64,000 nucleotides of DNA from Bettongia penicillata ogilbyi (Eukaryota > Chordata > Mammalia > Diprotodontia > Potoroidae): NCBI GenBank assembly GCA_023548195.1, contig JAJHZJ010000014.1, positions 15,290,718 through 15,354,717 of the forward strand, given 5' to 3'. A program made the translations under genes and the position numbers. Shown here piece by piece: positions 1-12,499 of this stretch. The notes beneath the pieces are model-generated. The model was given only the letters and a program-made list of their open reading frames with translations. It made no database searches and was not told where the DNA came from. Every line of letters begins with the position of its first letter. Position 1 is the first letter of the stretch.

Positions 1-163
1 TGAACCCAGATATCTCTGTATTTCCATGACTCTTCCTCCTCATTATCCTGCCTCCCTAAAATATGATCAGTTTGGAGATAAGCTACAATGTGGATAATTG
101 TTTTTAATATATTTATATGTATTTTTCATGTCATAAAACTTAAATATTTCGAACTTTTTTCAG

Positions 164-237
164 GTTAATTGTGCTAAAGAAGAAACATCAAAATACTGTG
201 GAAAGGAAAACAATTTGACAAAAGCATATCTATTCCG
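164..237 (+). CDS. TXNDC16: TXNDC16 coding exon (window exon 1)
   Basis: The exon is 74 nt, starts in phase 0 after a T-rich tract ending in cag, and ends before gtaaca with two bases of an Arg codon left over. It encodes 24 residues beginning VNC and containing KYCGKE, so two cysteines are nine residues apart. This is the stretch after the third strand of the first thioredoxin-like fold, where PDI proteins often have a V-x-C...C pattern. An N-x-T sequon (NLT) could be glycosylated in the ER. The match to human TXNDC16 (VNC...YCGKE...KAYLFRGN) is recalled, not searched. Confidence 0.88.
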
Positions 238-1426
238 GTAACATCTTTTATATATGTCTAATAGTGAAAAGTAGGGGGTAAAAGCAGAAAAGGATAAAGG
301 TAAATTTTAAGTTTTGAGATTAAAATACATAATTTCATTATGTATTGCAATTTTTTAGACAAAAAGAATAATACTATTCATAAAGGTTAGACAGTCAGTC
401 AGCCAATAAATATTTTTAAGTGCCTACCATGTTCTAAGTACTATGATAAATTGTGAGGATACAAATATGAAAAAGAAAGACAGTTCCTATCCTCAAGAAG
501 CTTACAGTCTACTGAGGAAAGAGAACACACAAAAGAAAAGTAAAAAGCAAGGCTAGATAGGAGGAGGAAGGGAAGGAACATGGTGTGGAACCATGACGAA
601 GTTATGTACAACAGAGGTTGAAAAGAGAATATGACATGACTTTTTAATATCTAAAGTATAATATCTTTCCTTTTTAGGAACTAGTCTTCAAAGAACAGTA
701 ATTTTTGATCCATTTAAAGGATATGCAATGTCTGACTTTTTAAAAAATTGCCATGCATCATGCTTTATCAAAACATTATATATTCTTTAGCATATTGTTT
801 TGTAGAGAGTACACATTTAATTTTTTAGTTGAACTTAACATTTCATTAAAGATATATGAATGTTTCATATTATGTGTTGGTGCAAGTTTTCTTCTGAACA
901 TAAGCATTCTGACCTAATTTCTTACCTTAAGACTCTTACCAGTTGTCCTCTAAAATCCCTTCTAGTTATAAATCTATGACTTTACTAAGTAGATTTATTT
1001 AAGTCTTTACTCTATATTGATAAAACACTAGGAATCATTTTATTTGTAAAAATTAAAAAATGAGTGTGTTGCAAACCATTTTAATGACTCCAAACATAAC
1101 ACCATATTCTTTAGAATATGATCTGTCATTTTCATAGAATAGAACATTTCATATTGCTAATGAAATATACTTTCTAATCCAATGAATACTGCCTCCTATT
1201 ATTTATAGAACATTGCAAGGGGTAGATAGAAAGTTTAGAGAAAATATGGCAAATGGAACTTGATTAATTTGAAATAGTATTATTGAGTATAGTTTTGGGA
1301 TTGATGTAATAAATCCTTTATAAATTATTTTAAATGATAATTTGTATGAAGTGTTATTAATACTAAGTTTAGTCAAAAGTAAGAAGTAATTTCAAATACT
1401 ACATGAATTCTCATTTTTTTTGACAG
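238..1426 (+). other. TXNDC16: Intron after window exon 1
   Basis: This is AT-rich intronic sequence. About 375-490 resembles an old interspersed repeat with the pattern 'aataaatatttttaagtgcctaccatg' followed by 'ctcaagaagcttacagtct'; the same family recurs near 22035, 38634 and 50055. I see no other element or gene. Confidence 0.6.
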
Positions 1427-1501
1427 AGGGAACATATTACTCAGAGAATTTCCCACTGATATTTTGTTTGATGTGAATGCCATTATAGCTAATGTTCTCT
1501 T
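1427..1501 (+). CDS. TXNDC16: TXNDC16 coding exon (window exon 2)
   Basis: The exon is 75 nt, follows ttttttgacag and ends at a strong gtaagt donor. The first base completes the Arg codon from the previous exon and the last two bases start a Phe codon. It encodes [11 protein letters not shown] followed by a hydrophobic stretch ([14 protein letters not shown]). This is the end of the first thioredoxin-like domain, and it is close to the recalled human sequence. Confidence 0.9.
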
Positions 1502-2005
1502 GTAAGTAGAAGTAAAAATTAAATCATTTGTTACTTTTTAAAAGTTGTCTTATATTGATTTAAACTTGATTTTGATAGTTGGATTTTTTTTGAGATTTGC
1601 AAGATATTGATGATAAAATGTACAGTGCCTGTATTTGTTTTGGTAAGTAGGTTCTAAACTAAAAATGTATTGAGGTATATCGAATATGTTTTTATTATGT
1701 CTTATTTTTTTAGATCATCACGGTTTTTTCTCTTGTCTCTCTGCATTTCCTTTCCCCTCCCAGAGTTCTCCCATATAACAAATAATATTTTTAAATATTA
1801 TTTTATATAATATTTATAAATTATAAATATTTATAAATATATAATATTAAATAATATTTTAAAAGGCAGGTAAAAAGAAAAGGAGGTAAAAAATATCAGC
1901 ACAGCTGATCAATACATTGAAAAAGTCCAAAAGCATGTGCAGTGTCCAACATCTGTGGACTTCTCACTTCCAGGAAGGAGTGGGCTGGAGGTGTCTCTTG
2001 TCTCT

Positions 2006-2108
2006 CTATAGAGAAATAAAAAACAGAACAATCCTGAAGTTTTTCCTATAACGTGTAAAATGGCAAAAATGATCGAAAATAACAATAATTTTGGAGAAGT
2101 TGTGGGGT
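2006..2108. repeat. Inverted-repeat arm 1 in the L1 3' UTR (partner 2613-2715)
   Basis: Read in reverse complement this segment matches 2613-2715 over 103 bp with four mismatches by eye. It interrupts a 'gtctctc...tctctctcctgtc' run of the L1 3' UTR, so it looks like a locally copied and inverted piece. The arms are separated by about 504 bp and could form a cruciform or an RNA hairpin. Confidence 0.85.
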
Positions 2109-2612
2109 CTCTCTCCTGTCTCTTCATTTGAGTCATGTTTGACCTTTATAATTTTGCTACATTCACTCGTGTTTGTTTGTGTTTTTGTTTCCATTTACAT
2201 TTTTGTAGTAACTGTGCATAATTTTCTTGCTTCTGCTTACTTCACTATGCTTTAGTTCATGCAGTTCATTCTGTGCCTTTCTTTATTCATCACATTCATC
2301 TTTCCTTACAGCTCAGTAATATTCCAGTACATTCATGTACCATATATTTTTTAGCCATTTTCCAGTTGTTGGGCATTTACTTTGTTTCCATTTCTTTGCT
2401 AGTACAAAAATTGCTGTTATAAATATTTTGGTGTTCATGGGGGCTTTCTTTTTATCAATGACTTTCTTGGGGTATAAGCTCAGTAACAGAGTCTCTGGGT
2501 CAAAGGGTGGGGACATTTTAGACACTTTATTTGATTAATTCCAAATCATTTTCCAAAATGGTTGTACCAGTTCTACAACAATTCTATAAACAATATATTA
2601 GTATGTATTGTC

Positions 2613-2715
2613 ACCCCACAACTTCTCCAAAGTTATTGTTATTTTTGATCATTTTTGCCATTTTACACATTATAGGAAAGACTTCAGGATTGTTCTGTTT
2701 TTTATTTCTCTATAG
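2613..2715. repeat. Inverted-repeat arm 2 (source copy)
   Basis: This arm lies in its expected place in the antisense L1, just after the ORF2 C-terminal region, so it is probably the source of the inverted copy at 2006-2108. Both arms encode the shared peptide PTTSPKLLLF in opposite orientations. Confidence 0.85.
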
Positions 2716-4860
2716 GGATGTGGAACATTCTTTCATTTGGTTTATAGTTTGCAAATTTTTTTTGAGAGCTGCTTATATCCTTTGACCAGTTATCAGTTAG
2801 GGAATGGCTGTTAGTCACATATTAGTTTATCTATATTATTTTTTAAAAGTTACTTCTTTTGTTTATTCTTTTTTTATTTTCAATTTTATTTTCAGTTAAT
2901 GTTCAGGATTTCTATTTTGATATCTAATTGGGGATTTTTAATTTGTTGGGGTTTTTAAGGTGTTTTTAGTTGCATGCCTAGTTTGTTGATCTGCCCTGTC
3001 TGTTTTATTGGGAATGTGTTTATAGATTAAAAAATTTCCCCTAAACTCTGTTTTGGCAGTATTCCCAAAATTTTGCTATGTTGTCTCATTTTTTGTCAGT
3101 CTTTAATAAAATAATTAATTTTATGATTTTTTTCTTTTAGTTATTTAAGATAGTTACTTAATTTCCATTTAAGTTTAATCTTTGCTTCAGATCCTCTTTA
3201 TTAAATATAATTTTTATAGCATTATGGTCAGTAAAATTTTTTTTAATATTTCTGCATTTGCTTATGAAATTTTTATACACTAACATATGATTAGTTTTTC
3301 TGACAGTTCCATTCATAACTTATAAATAGGCATGATCCTTTTTATTCTCATTCAGTGTCCTCCAGAAATCTCAGGTTCTTTTTTTCTCTTTAAAAAATTT
3401 TATATAGATTCATCGAAGTCTAAGAGGGGTTAATTGATATTCCCCACATTTATAATTTTGTTGTCTCCTATAGCAAGTTATTGTCTCCTATAACAAGTTA
3501 AAACTTGTCCTCTGTGGGGTCATTTGGTGCATATATGTTTGATACTTTGCTTTTCAACGAAATGTAGTTTCCATTTATTTTTAAAATTATTTTTGCTTTT
3601 GCTACCTCTGTCTTTTTTATTTCAGCTGAAGCACAATAGATTCTGTTTTAGCTCCTCTGTATTCAGTGTATTTCTTACAAATGGTACGTTGTTGGATTCT
3701 AGTTTCCAATCCATTTTTATATTGTCTTCCATTTTATGGATGACTGTTCTGTATTTCCCTTCATCCTATTTTCTTGTATTTTCCTTATCTTTTCTTTTTT
3801 CCTATTTAAAAATTTATTTTGCCTCTGACTGATCTTTACCTTAATGTACTCTCTCTTCTCTTTCCCCCCTCCCCTTCCCTTAACCTCTTTCCTTCCCTTT
3901 TTCCCTTTTGAGTGAAATGTATTTCTGTACCCAGCTCTCCGTGTATGTGTATTCTTCCATTCTTTAACCTGCTCAGATGTGAATCAAGTTCATGTATTGC
4001 CCACTGCCCCTTCCTGTTCTTCCCTCCTATTTGTATAAACTTTTCCTTTCATGCTCCATTTAAGTGAGATAATTTTCTCCTTTCTTCTTTCCTGTCCACT
4101 TCATGCCTCCCTGGCCTCCAGTTCCATATCCCCTCCCTTTCCATTCTTCTTTTACAATCAACAAGGCATAACAGAATAATTCCTAGGACCTCTGTTTAAT
4201 AAATGAATTCTTCTTTTATGAACCCTAATGAAGGTAAAGTTCTAAGGGGATACATGTATCATCTGTCCACATAAGACTAAACAGTTTATCCTTTAGTTCC
4301 TTATGAATACTTCCTCATCTTTACCTTTTTATGTTTCTCTTGACTCCTGTCATATGCCAGATTTTTTACTAGGTTTTTGTCTTTTCAAGGATGCTTAGAA
4401 CTCCTCTGTTTTAGTAGAGGGCATTTTTTTATTTTGTAGAATTATTCTTGCTTGTAAAACTAAATCTTAGAGGTTTTTTGAAAATATATATTCCGAACTC
4501 TCAACTTCTTTATGATATTAAATCTTGTGTGATTCTGACTGTGATAGCTTGCTACTTTTAATTCTTTCTTTCTGTGTGTTAGTGGTATTTTTTTCCTGGG
4601 AGCTCTGAATTTTGGCTATAATCTTGCTGAGGGTGTCGTTCAGGAGGTGACTCTTGATTCCTGTAATTTCTACTTTGCCCATCCTTGAGAAATCTGTGCA
4701 GTTTTCTTTGAACAATTTCTTGAAATAGGATGTCTAAGATCCCTTTTTGGTCATAGCTTTCAGGAAGTCCGGTGCTTTTGAAATTGTTTCTCCAATCTGT
4801 TTTCCAGATCAGCTGGTTTTCCTATGAGGTACTTCACATTATCTTTTCAGGAGATTGGCA

Positions 4861-5889
4861 ACAGCAGGGGAAGGTAGAAATTATGATATCTAGACTTATT
4901 TTTGTTTAAGCTGGCCTGTAATCAGGGAATAAAAGTGGAAATGGAAGCAGTATCTAGGGACCCTTGATTCAGAATTAGAAATATCTAGGGTAAAAACATG
5001 TTCCCAGAGCCATGTGCTTGTAATTGACATTACAGAAGGCAGGGGAGACTCTTTTTATCTAAATTTAAGGAATAGAAAACATTGAGAGAGCTGCAAACAA
5101 GAAAGCCAAAGATTGTTTTCTTGGTAGGCAAAGTGGAGGCAAAATAAGACTTGAGTGATTCTGTGTTCTTGTCATTTGTTCTCATTGCCTTGTCTGCCAT
5201 ATTATTATTATTATTTTTAATGCATCAATAATTAATTATTATTATTGCCTGCCCTATTATTATATTTGTTTATCCTCCTTTTGTTCTCAAAATAGCTTGA
5301 ATGCTCTTTTGGTTATCCTGTTTTGTGGAGTAGTAAATATTTGTAGTGGATTTGAAGTTTAGAAATACTATTTAGACTTAATTTATAAACCTGCTGTACC
5401 TCAATTACTAGAATTCACCCAATGAAACATTTTGAAGGAACTGAGGATAAAATAGTATAGTTGTTGATGAAAACATGCTGCCTGTTAATTAAAAGTAACT
5501 ATTGTCACAGAGGATTGGTACCTTGTCACTATGGTTCCCCTACCCCATTAGGGGAATTAATGTAAGTTTAATTTTTATACCCAAGTATTTTTTAAAAAAA
5601 TTATCCTGTTGAGAATTTTTGTCAGAGGTGGAAATAGGTCAAGAAACATGAAAGAGCATACTCCTACTTTTAGAAGTGTAAACAGTGTGGCCCCCTGGAA
5701 TTAGTACAGGTCTCTGGACACATTAACTTTTTTTCATATTATAGATATACTTATGCGTATATTCCTATAATTTGTATATATTCGTATCTATATATGTTTT
5801 TATTAAGTGCATTTTGAATGCATTTAATTTTTAAATGCATATTTATACATTTTTGCTTTTAACGTAGTAGTCAATTTCTACTTAACCAT
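4861..5889. other. Unclassified intronic sequence
   Basis: I find no gene here. Short ATT/TTA-rich tracts occur near 5200-5260 and an AT-rich patch near 5740-5860. The rest has no repeat family that I can name. Confidence 0.4.
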
Positions 5890-6075
5890 CCTCCCAGACA
5901 TCCCAGGAAGTAGAAGCCAGGGATTGAGGCAAAGGTCAGGACCTACTTACCAGCAACCTTATCCAAAACAGCAGCATCCAAATTACAGAAGGGAGAAAAC
6001 TAAAGGAGTTCTGCCAACTCAACCCGGTAGTGGAGAGGCAGAAGTTTTGAATCCCAGAACTAAACCTGGAAATAT
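5890..6075 (+). other. Coding-like fragment of unknown origin
   Basis: An open + frame from 5924 encodes about 46 Gln/Pro/Arg-rich residues (it contains TYQQPYPKQQHPNYRREK) before running into a CA microsatellite. It has no start context, no flanking splice signals that I trust, and no family that I recognise. It could be the 5' part of the CR1-group LINE that follows, or a scrap of a processed pseudogene. I do not assign a function. Confidence 0.3.
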
Positions 6076-6080
6076 GAATA

Positions 6081-6083
<3 letters not shown>

Positions 6084-6130
<47 letters not shown>
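6084..6130. repeat. (CA)n microsatellite
   Basis: This is an uninterrupted run of about 23 CA units directly after the coding-like fragment and just before the CR1-group LINE. Confidence 0.97.
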
Positions 6131-6131
<1 letters not shown>

Positions 6132-6189
6132 ATTCCTTATGTTCCATGTACTTGATTCCTTGCCTGAATTGCTTTAGTCTCTGAAAGTA

Positions 6190-9100
6190 CTCCACCCTGA
6201 GACCAGACCCATCTAGACGTTGAAAACATTATCTAAAATCTCCCCTTAATGTTTGACAAACTTACCCCTGGTCAAACTCTCCTCATTTCACTGATTTTGA
6301 ACCCTGTCATCAGTTAGACTTCGTATTCTGTCCCAGTGTTACCTGATTCCTCATCCCCATATACCTCAATGGACTGTCCTATCCCAGTGTCCCATCCAGA
6401 ACTATCCAACCCTTTCCACTGTGCTCCCTGGAATGCCTGCTTGGTAGGTGACAAACTTGCTTCCATCTTAAAACTTTTCCCCATCCCTTTCATCTTCTGG
6501 CTTTCACTGAGACCTGGCTTCCTCCTCATGATATGATCTATCTGGCTGTTCATTCTAACACTGACTGTACCTTTACTCATTCCCTCATATGGGAGTTGTA
6601 ATATTTCTCTCCTCATTGCCACTTACAGGTTCTTTTTCTACTCTATTGCTGAGCAACCATTCCTCCTTTGAGGTTCACTCGAACAATATCTAGCATCCTA
6701 TCAAAATTCTGGTAGCTGTTGTCATTCTCCTTTCTTTCAGTTCCTGAATTACAATCTTTCTCTAATCCCCAGCTTCTGCTCTTGTATTAGGAGATATCAA
6801 CATATGTATTGATACTTAATCAGACACCCCAACCTCCCAGTTCCTCAATTTTCTCATTTCCCATGACCTTTGCCCCACTTTAGGCACACACAAAGATGGT
6901 CATGCCTTGGATCTTGCTGTCACCTACAAATTCAAGAGTTTCACATTCATGAACTCTGAAATTTCCTCATCTGATCACAGATCTATTGATATTCCACCTC
7001 TCCTTCCGTTTTCTAAAACACCTTATTCCTTGTCAACAATGTGACTTCCAATCTCTGACCCTTCATTTCTCTCATAGGACATCACCCCAGTCCTAGTTAT
7101 ACTCTCTTCTTTTCTCCATCTTGACCCTTTGGTAAACCTCTACACTGTTCTCTTTTCTTGAGTTCTTTGTCCAGTTATCGTATAGCCAGTCTTGCCCTGT
7201 CAAGTCGTAGCTTGGATCACTCCCATCATATGTTGTCTTCACTCCTATGCCTATGAAACCATTCTAACTAAAAAACTGTGATAAAAGGTAATCCTTATAC
7301 ATCTTCCTAATTAACTCATTTTGACACCTATCATAGCAGCTTTTCCAAACTTTTTCATCCTTTCTCAAACATCCCTTGGTTCCTTTTCCTCCCATCCTCT
7401 CAGTTGAGAATCTTGACTCATATTTTACTGAAAAAAATTGGGGCTATTCACAGAGAGCTCTCACTTTTCCTCTCTTCCTCACCTTCACATTGCCTTCATC
7501 CACTATCTACTTCACCCTATCTTCCACAAAAAATGGCCCTTTTTCTTGCCAAGACCTCTCATTTTATCACATCTTCTCCAAAAAATTGCCTTCTCTGTCA
7601 TCCCTACTCTCTCACTTATCTTCATTCTCTTTCTGTCTACTGACTGCTTCCCCATTGCCTACAAATATACCCATGTCTCCCCCATTCTCAAAAAATCCAC
7701 ACTTGATCGGTCCATCTCCACCATCAACCTATATGTCTCCTGCATTTTGTGGCTAAACTCATTGAAAAGGCCATCCGTAATAATAATAATTTCCTCACTT
7801 TTCACCTTCTTGTTAACTTTTTTAGTCTTCCCAAGGTTACTAACAATTGCCAAATCTAATGGGATTCTATCGGTCCTCATTCTTCTTGACCTCTCTCTTT
7901 GATACTATCATTTTTCCTTTTTACCTTGATGTTGTCTTTTCTGTAGGTTTTCAGAACATCATTCTGTCCTGATTCACATCCTGCCTATCTCCCCACTCCT
8001 TTTGTTTCTTGGATCTTCATCCAGGAAAGAGCCTACTAATCATGGGTGTTCCACAGAACCCTTTTGTCTTTTCCTACCATACTATTTCCCTTTGTAATCT
8101 CACTAATTGTCATGGATTAAGTTATCATGGATTAAATCATCATGCTAATGATTCTCAGATTTACGCATTTAACGCTAACATTTTTGTTGACTTCCAAGCT
8201 TCTCATCTCCAACTGGATATCCTGTAAACACTTTAAATTCAACATGTCTAAATCTCAACTCATTATCTTTCCTCTCAAAGCCTCTCCTCTTCCAAGCTTC
8301 CCTATTGCTGTTGAGGGTACCACCATATTCCCAGTCACCGAGGCTTGCCATTTAGGTGTCATTCTAGACTCCTCACTCTTTCACATATTCTTCCTCCTCC
8401 AAATCTAATCTATTGCCAAAGCCTACTTCTAAGTTTTTCTTAGTAACATCTTTTATGTATGCTTTTTCCTCCTATGTGACATTGCCATCAACCTGGCCTA
8501 GACCCTGATCATCTCATACCATGATTACTGCAATCATAGTCTGCTTGTTGTTCCCCCTGCCACAAATACCTCCCCACTCCTATATCTTCCACCCAAATGC
8601 TAAACTCATCATCCTAAAGTGAAAGTCTGATCATATTACCCACTTCTCACTACTCAATATACTCCAGTGATTCCCTGTCACCTCTTGGATGAAATAGAAA
8701 ATGCTCTTTTTTGACCTCAAAGTCCTTTATAACCTGTCTGATCATCTTATAACTTACATGCCCCTTGACCCTGAACTCTCCTTTCATATGGCTTTCCCCA
8801 CATCCCCCTTGCTCCTATACACAGTGATTCAGTGGTACTAGTCTCTTCACTCTGGGCATTTTTACTGGCTGTCCATTAGACCTCTGACTTCAATCACTAG
8901 CTAAAAATCCCATCTGGGGTGTAGGGTGTGTTCACCCATGCAGCATAATGATATCACTATCACTAAGGACAACAACCAACCAACCAAAGAACCAAAATCC
9001 CACCTCCTTCCTGATCCCTTTAATTTTAGTGCCTTTTTCTATCCTTTATCTTCAGTTTATCCTATAAATAATTTGTTTATTCAGTTCTTTGTACATTGCC

Positions 9101-9215
9101 TTCCCCATTAGGTTGTGAACTCCTTGCAGCCTTTTACTTTTTTTGTAGTGGAATATAATAGCACTTAGCATACCACCTGGCACATAGTAGGTGCTAAATA
9201 AATATCGATTGACCA
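6190..9215 (+). mobile_element. CR1-group LINE (L2/L3-like), near full length, decayed
   Basis: Frames shift repeatedly, but the order of CR1-group protein motifs is clear on the + strand. The endonuclease region shows GDINICIDT (about 6784), GHALDLAVTYKF (about 6900) and a SSDHRSIDIP box (about 6970). The reverse transcriptase region shows SPPFSKNPHLI (about 7680), a LILLDLS box (about 7880), a GVPQNPFVF segment (about 8045), a degraded DSQIYAFN box (about 8150) and the conserved NMSKSQLIIFPLKASPLPSF stretch (about 8240). The 3' end has the typical 'ggcacatagtaggtgctaaataaat' trailer ending near 9215. The peptides are recalled from L2/L3-type elements. It is dead and lies in sense with TXNDC16. 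Confidence 0.85.
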
Positions 9216-9439
9216 TTAAAATGTAATCAATTTAATTTTTTCTTACCACAAAAATTAGAAAAAGTAGTAGAAACAAAACAAAAAATGTGATTCCATCCTT
9301 ACACAAAGTAGTATTTTAATTTTTCAGTTAATTTTTGTATTTTGGTACCCAAGTGCTTATTGAGTGTCATTCTGATTTATGTGTCTTGGAAAACTGAGAC
9401 TGCAAGGAAGAGGTGGGCAGGGGAATAAGTATTTATTGA

Positions 9440-9658
9440 ATGCCTATTATTATATTTGAGGTACTATTTTATTTGATCTTTATCTGGGAGGTTGATAATG
9501 GTTATTATCCCCATTTTACAGTTGAGGAATTGAATCAGACAGAGTTTACATCATTTGACTAAGGTCACATAGCCAGTAAGCGTCTAAAGCCAGATTGGAA
9601 TTCATGTCTTCTTGACTCCAGGCCAAACATTTTATCCATCATATGACCTAGCTGCTTC
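9440..9658 (-). mobile_element. MIR SINE
   Basis: The reverse MIR core is evident: 'ccccattttacagttgagga' followed by 'aaggtcacatagccagtaag' and 'tcttcttgactccagg'. It is an old tRNA-derived SINE. The flanks (9216-9439 and 9659-9955) show nothing I can name. Confidence 0.85.
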
Positions 9659-9955
9659 TAAAGGGTTCAAAAGATAACTTAAATAATGTTTTTAGTACTA
9701 CTTTATACAACAGGTAGTAAATTTAAGGAACTTACAAGGGTAGTATATATGCAAGGTAGTATAATCTGAAAATATAAATATATTAAAGATTTTGCATGTT
9801 AATGGATGATAATTTTGCAAGGGGTTATTTGAGAATATTAGGATAATATGCTTTAGTACATATTTTAACTAGAATATTGGCAAATTATCCATTATGTAGA
9901 GTGCATTTCTTTCTCACTTCCCATTTTTGACATTTTTCTCCTCCTTCCCAACCTA

Positions 9956-10225
9956 GACTAGGTATCATCTTCTTTTGAAACTTTCCTTGGTCAATCCAAT
10001 TGAAAGTGATTTTTTTCTCATCAAATTTGGTAGAGGACTTTTAATTTTTCCTTGGTCTCTATCATATCTTACTTTATATTATAATTTATTTGTATACATG
10101 TTACATCTCCACAAAATTAAAAAATCCCTACAGGGCAGGAGATTATAATTTTTATCTTTGTATCACTAGTATCTACTAGTGCCTTGCGTCAGTTATAAAA
10201 CTTAAAGAATATTGAGTTAAATTGA
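9956..10225 (+). mobile_element. L2/L3-type LINE 3' end
   Basis: The text 'ccctacagggcaggagatta', followed by 'tatctttgtatcactagtat' and 'agtgccttgcg', resembles the tail of L2/L3-type LINEs in sense orientation. It is short and diverged. Confidence 0.5.
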
Positions 10226-10519
10226 ACTGATTATCATGGAAGACAATTTTGCTTCCTATGAGCTGTGCCTTGTTGTCACTGTAAGAACTCGACTACTGAT
10301 TAGGATTATGGATCTTACCTCTTAGAGTAATTCTGGTTTTATTGTTATTGATTAATGTTAAAACTAAATAGGAGGTGGTACAATTGTTTTGTAATTTTTA
10401 AATTGCTTCTCTTTGCCCCTGTTATGGAGTCTGAAGTTTGAGATAAGTTTACTTAATTGTTTTATCTTACACTTTTTTGGAAGGAATGCATATAAACTAA
10501 ATTTTTTTTTCTTTCACAG

Positions 10520-10641
10520 TGCACTTCTATTTAATGAAATAAAATACGTTACTTCACTACAGGACTTTGAAAATATAGAAAATGCTATGAAGGGAAAAAC
10601 TAATATTGCCCTCATATATGTAAGAGCAATTGGAACACCAG
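10520..10641 (+). CDS. TXNDC16: TXNDC16 coding exon (window exon 3)
   Basis: The exon is 122 nt. A long T-run and ctttcacag precede it and gtactaag follows. It encodes [20 protein letters not shown] and then [20 protein letters not shown], ending with the first base of the next codon. KTNIALIYV is a typical buried strand of a thioredoxin-like fold, so the exon opens the second thioredoxin-like domain. It is followed by the largest intron in the window (about 24.9 kb). Confidence 0.92.
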
Positions 10642-11568
10642 GTACTAAGTAAAAACTTTTAATTTTGTTGTGTTACTATATTTGTGTAACTGTATAGAAG
10701 GTAAGTAAAATAGATTATGACCATAGTGTCAAACTTGAAAATATATTTTGTAGATCTTGTCTACTTTCTTTGTTGCTCTGTGGCATTTAATTAATATTGA
10801 CTAATTACAGTAGAGTTGCATCTTTTTTTCCTTTTGTTTATTAAATGATTTTATTTGTTTTTAGTATTCTACAATCACTTCCATAGGTCTTAGATCTTTT
10901 TTCTCCTCCCTCCCCACTTCCTCTCTGAGATGGTGTACAATCTTATATAGGTTCTACACTTGCATTCCTATTAAATACATTTTCACCTTGGTCATGTTGC
11001 ATAGAAGAATTAAAATGAATGGGAGAAGTCATTAAACAAAATAAAGCAAAACATAATACAAAAGGAAATGGTCTGCTTCATTCTATGATCCAATTCCATA
11101 GTTCTTTCTCTGGATGTGGAAGGCATTTTGCCTGAAGAGTCCATTGGGAATTTTTTAAGTCTTTGAATTGCAATGAAGTACAGAGTCTACTAGAAAAATT
11201 CCTCACACGCTGTGATTGTTGCTGTGTACAAAGTTTTCCTGGTTCTGCTCCTTTCACTCAGCATCAGTCCATAAAAGTTTTTTCAGGCCTCTTTGAAGTC
11301 TTCCTGTTCATCATTTCTTATAGCACAATAATATTCCATTACATTCATACACCACATTTGCTCTCCAGAGTAGTTGGATCAGCTCACAGCTCCACCAACA
11401 ATGAATTAGTGTTCCAACTCTCCCACATCTTCTCCAACATTTATCATCTTCCTGTTTTGTCATGTTAGCCAATCAGATAGGTGTGTTGGGGTACCTCAGA
11501 GTTGTTTTGATTTGCATCTCTCTAATCAATAGTGATTTAGAGCATTTTTCATATGACTGTAGATAGCT

Positions 11569-12084
11569 TTAATTTCTTCTTCTAAAAAGTGATAAATCTA
11601 ACATTTCTAGTACCATACTGAATAATATTGATGCTAATGGACATCCTTGTTTAACCACTGATGTAACTGGAAATGCACCTAGCTTATCCCCATTGCATAT
11701 AATGCTTGCTAATGGCTTTAGGTAGATATTGCTTATTATTTTATGGAAAGTTCCATTTATTCCTGTGCTCTCCAGTGTTTTCAATAGAAATGGGTGTTGT
11801 ATTTTTTCAAAAGCTTTTTCTGCATCTATTGAGGTAATCATGTGGTTTCTGTTAGTTTTGTTGTTGACATGATCAATAATGCTAATAGTTTTCCTAATAT
11901 TGAACCAGCCCTGCATTCCTGGTATAAATCCCACCTGATCATAATGTATTATTCTCATGATAAGTTTCTGTATTCTTTTTGCTAATATCTTATTTAAAAT
12001 TTTGGCATCTATATTCATTAGAGAAATTGGTCTATAATTTTCTTTCTCTCTTTTAGATCTTCCTGGTTTAGATATCAGAACCAT
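11569..12084 (-). pseudogene. L1 ORF2 reverse transcriptase fragment
   Basis: An open frame of 171 residues covers the fingers and palm of the L1 reverse transcriptase. Landmarks are [57 protein letters not shown] and [11 protein letters not shown]. The frame ends before the FADD catalytic box, because sequence resumes near the ORF2 C-terminus at about 11585, so it cannot be a working polymerase. The upstream ORF2 pieces (12500-12721 and 13383-13595) lie in order on the same strand but in separate frames. Confidence 0.9.
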
Positions 12085-12499
12085 ATTTGTGGCATAAAAA
12101 GAATTTGGTAGGACTCCTTCTTTGGCAATTTTTTCAAATATTCTATGTAGTATTGAATTTAACTGTTCTTTAAATATTTGCTAGAATTTACTTGTAAATC
12201 CATGTTGCCCTGGAGATTTTTTCCTAGGGAGTTCATTGATGGCTTTTTCAATTTCTTTTTCTGAGATGGGGTTATTTAAGTATTCAACTTCCTCTTCTGT
12301 TAATCTGGACAATTTATATTTTTAAAAATAATCATCCATCTCATTCAGATTGTAGAATTTATGAGCATACAGTTGGGCAAAGTAATTTCTAATTATTATT
12401 TTAATTTCCTCCTCAATGAACGTTAGTTCACCCTTTTCATTTTTAATATTGGTAATTTGATTTTCTTATTTCTTTTTTTAAATCAAATTGACCAAAAGT

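Larger units (their letters stand above)
1706..4860 (-). mobile_element. Antisense L1, internally deleted
   Basis: This L1 lies antisense to TXNDC16. From left to right it shows the reversed 3' UTR (about 1706-2310), the ORF2 C-terminus (2313-2525 on the minus strand, with the diagnostic KWLKNIWYMNVLEYY), a break near 2850, ORF2 linker and endonuclease remnants (2870-3830), the pyrimidine-rich ORF1-ORF2 spacer (3840-4360) and a degenerate ORF1 C-terminal half (4440-4850). The reverse transcriptase core is missing. A 103-bp inverted duplicate and an AT-rich expansion (1785-1860) sit in the 3' UTR. All frames are broken, so it is inactive. Confidence 0.85.

Noticed and set aside
7376..7902. Overlapping open + frames of 79-154 residues
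   Set aside because: Their text matches CR1-group LINE reverse transcriptase in shifted frames; they are decay products of a LINE and not host genes.
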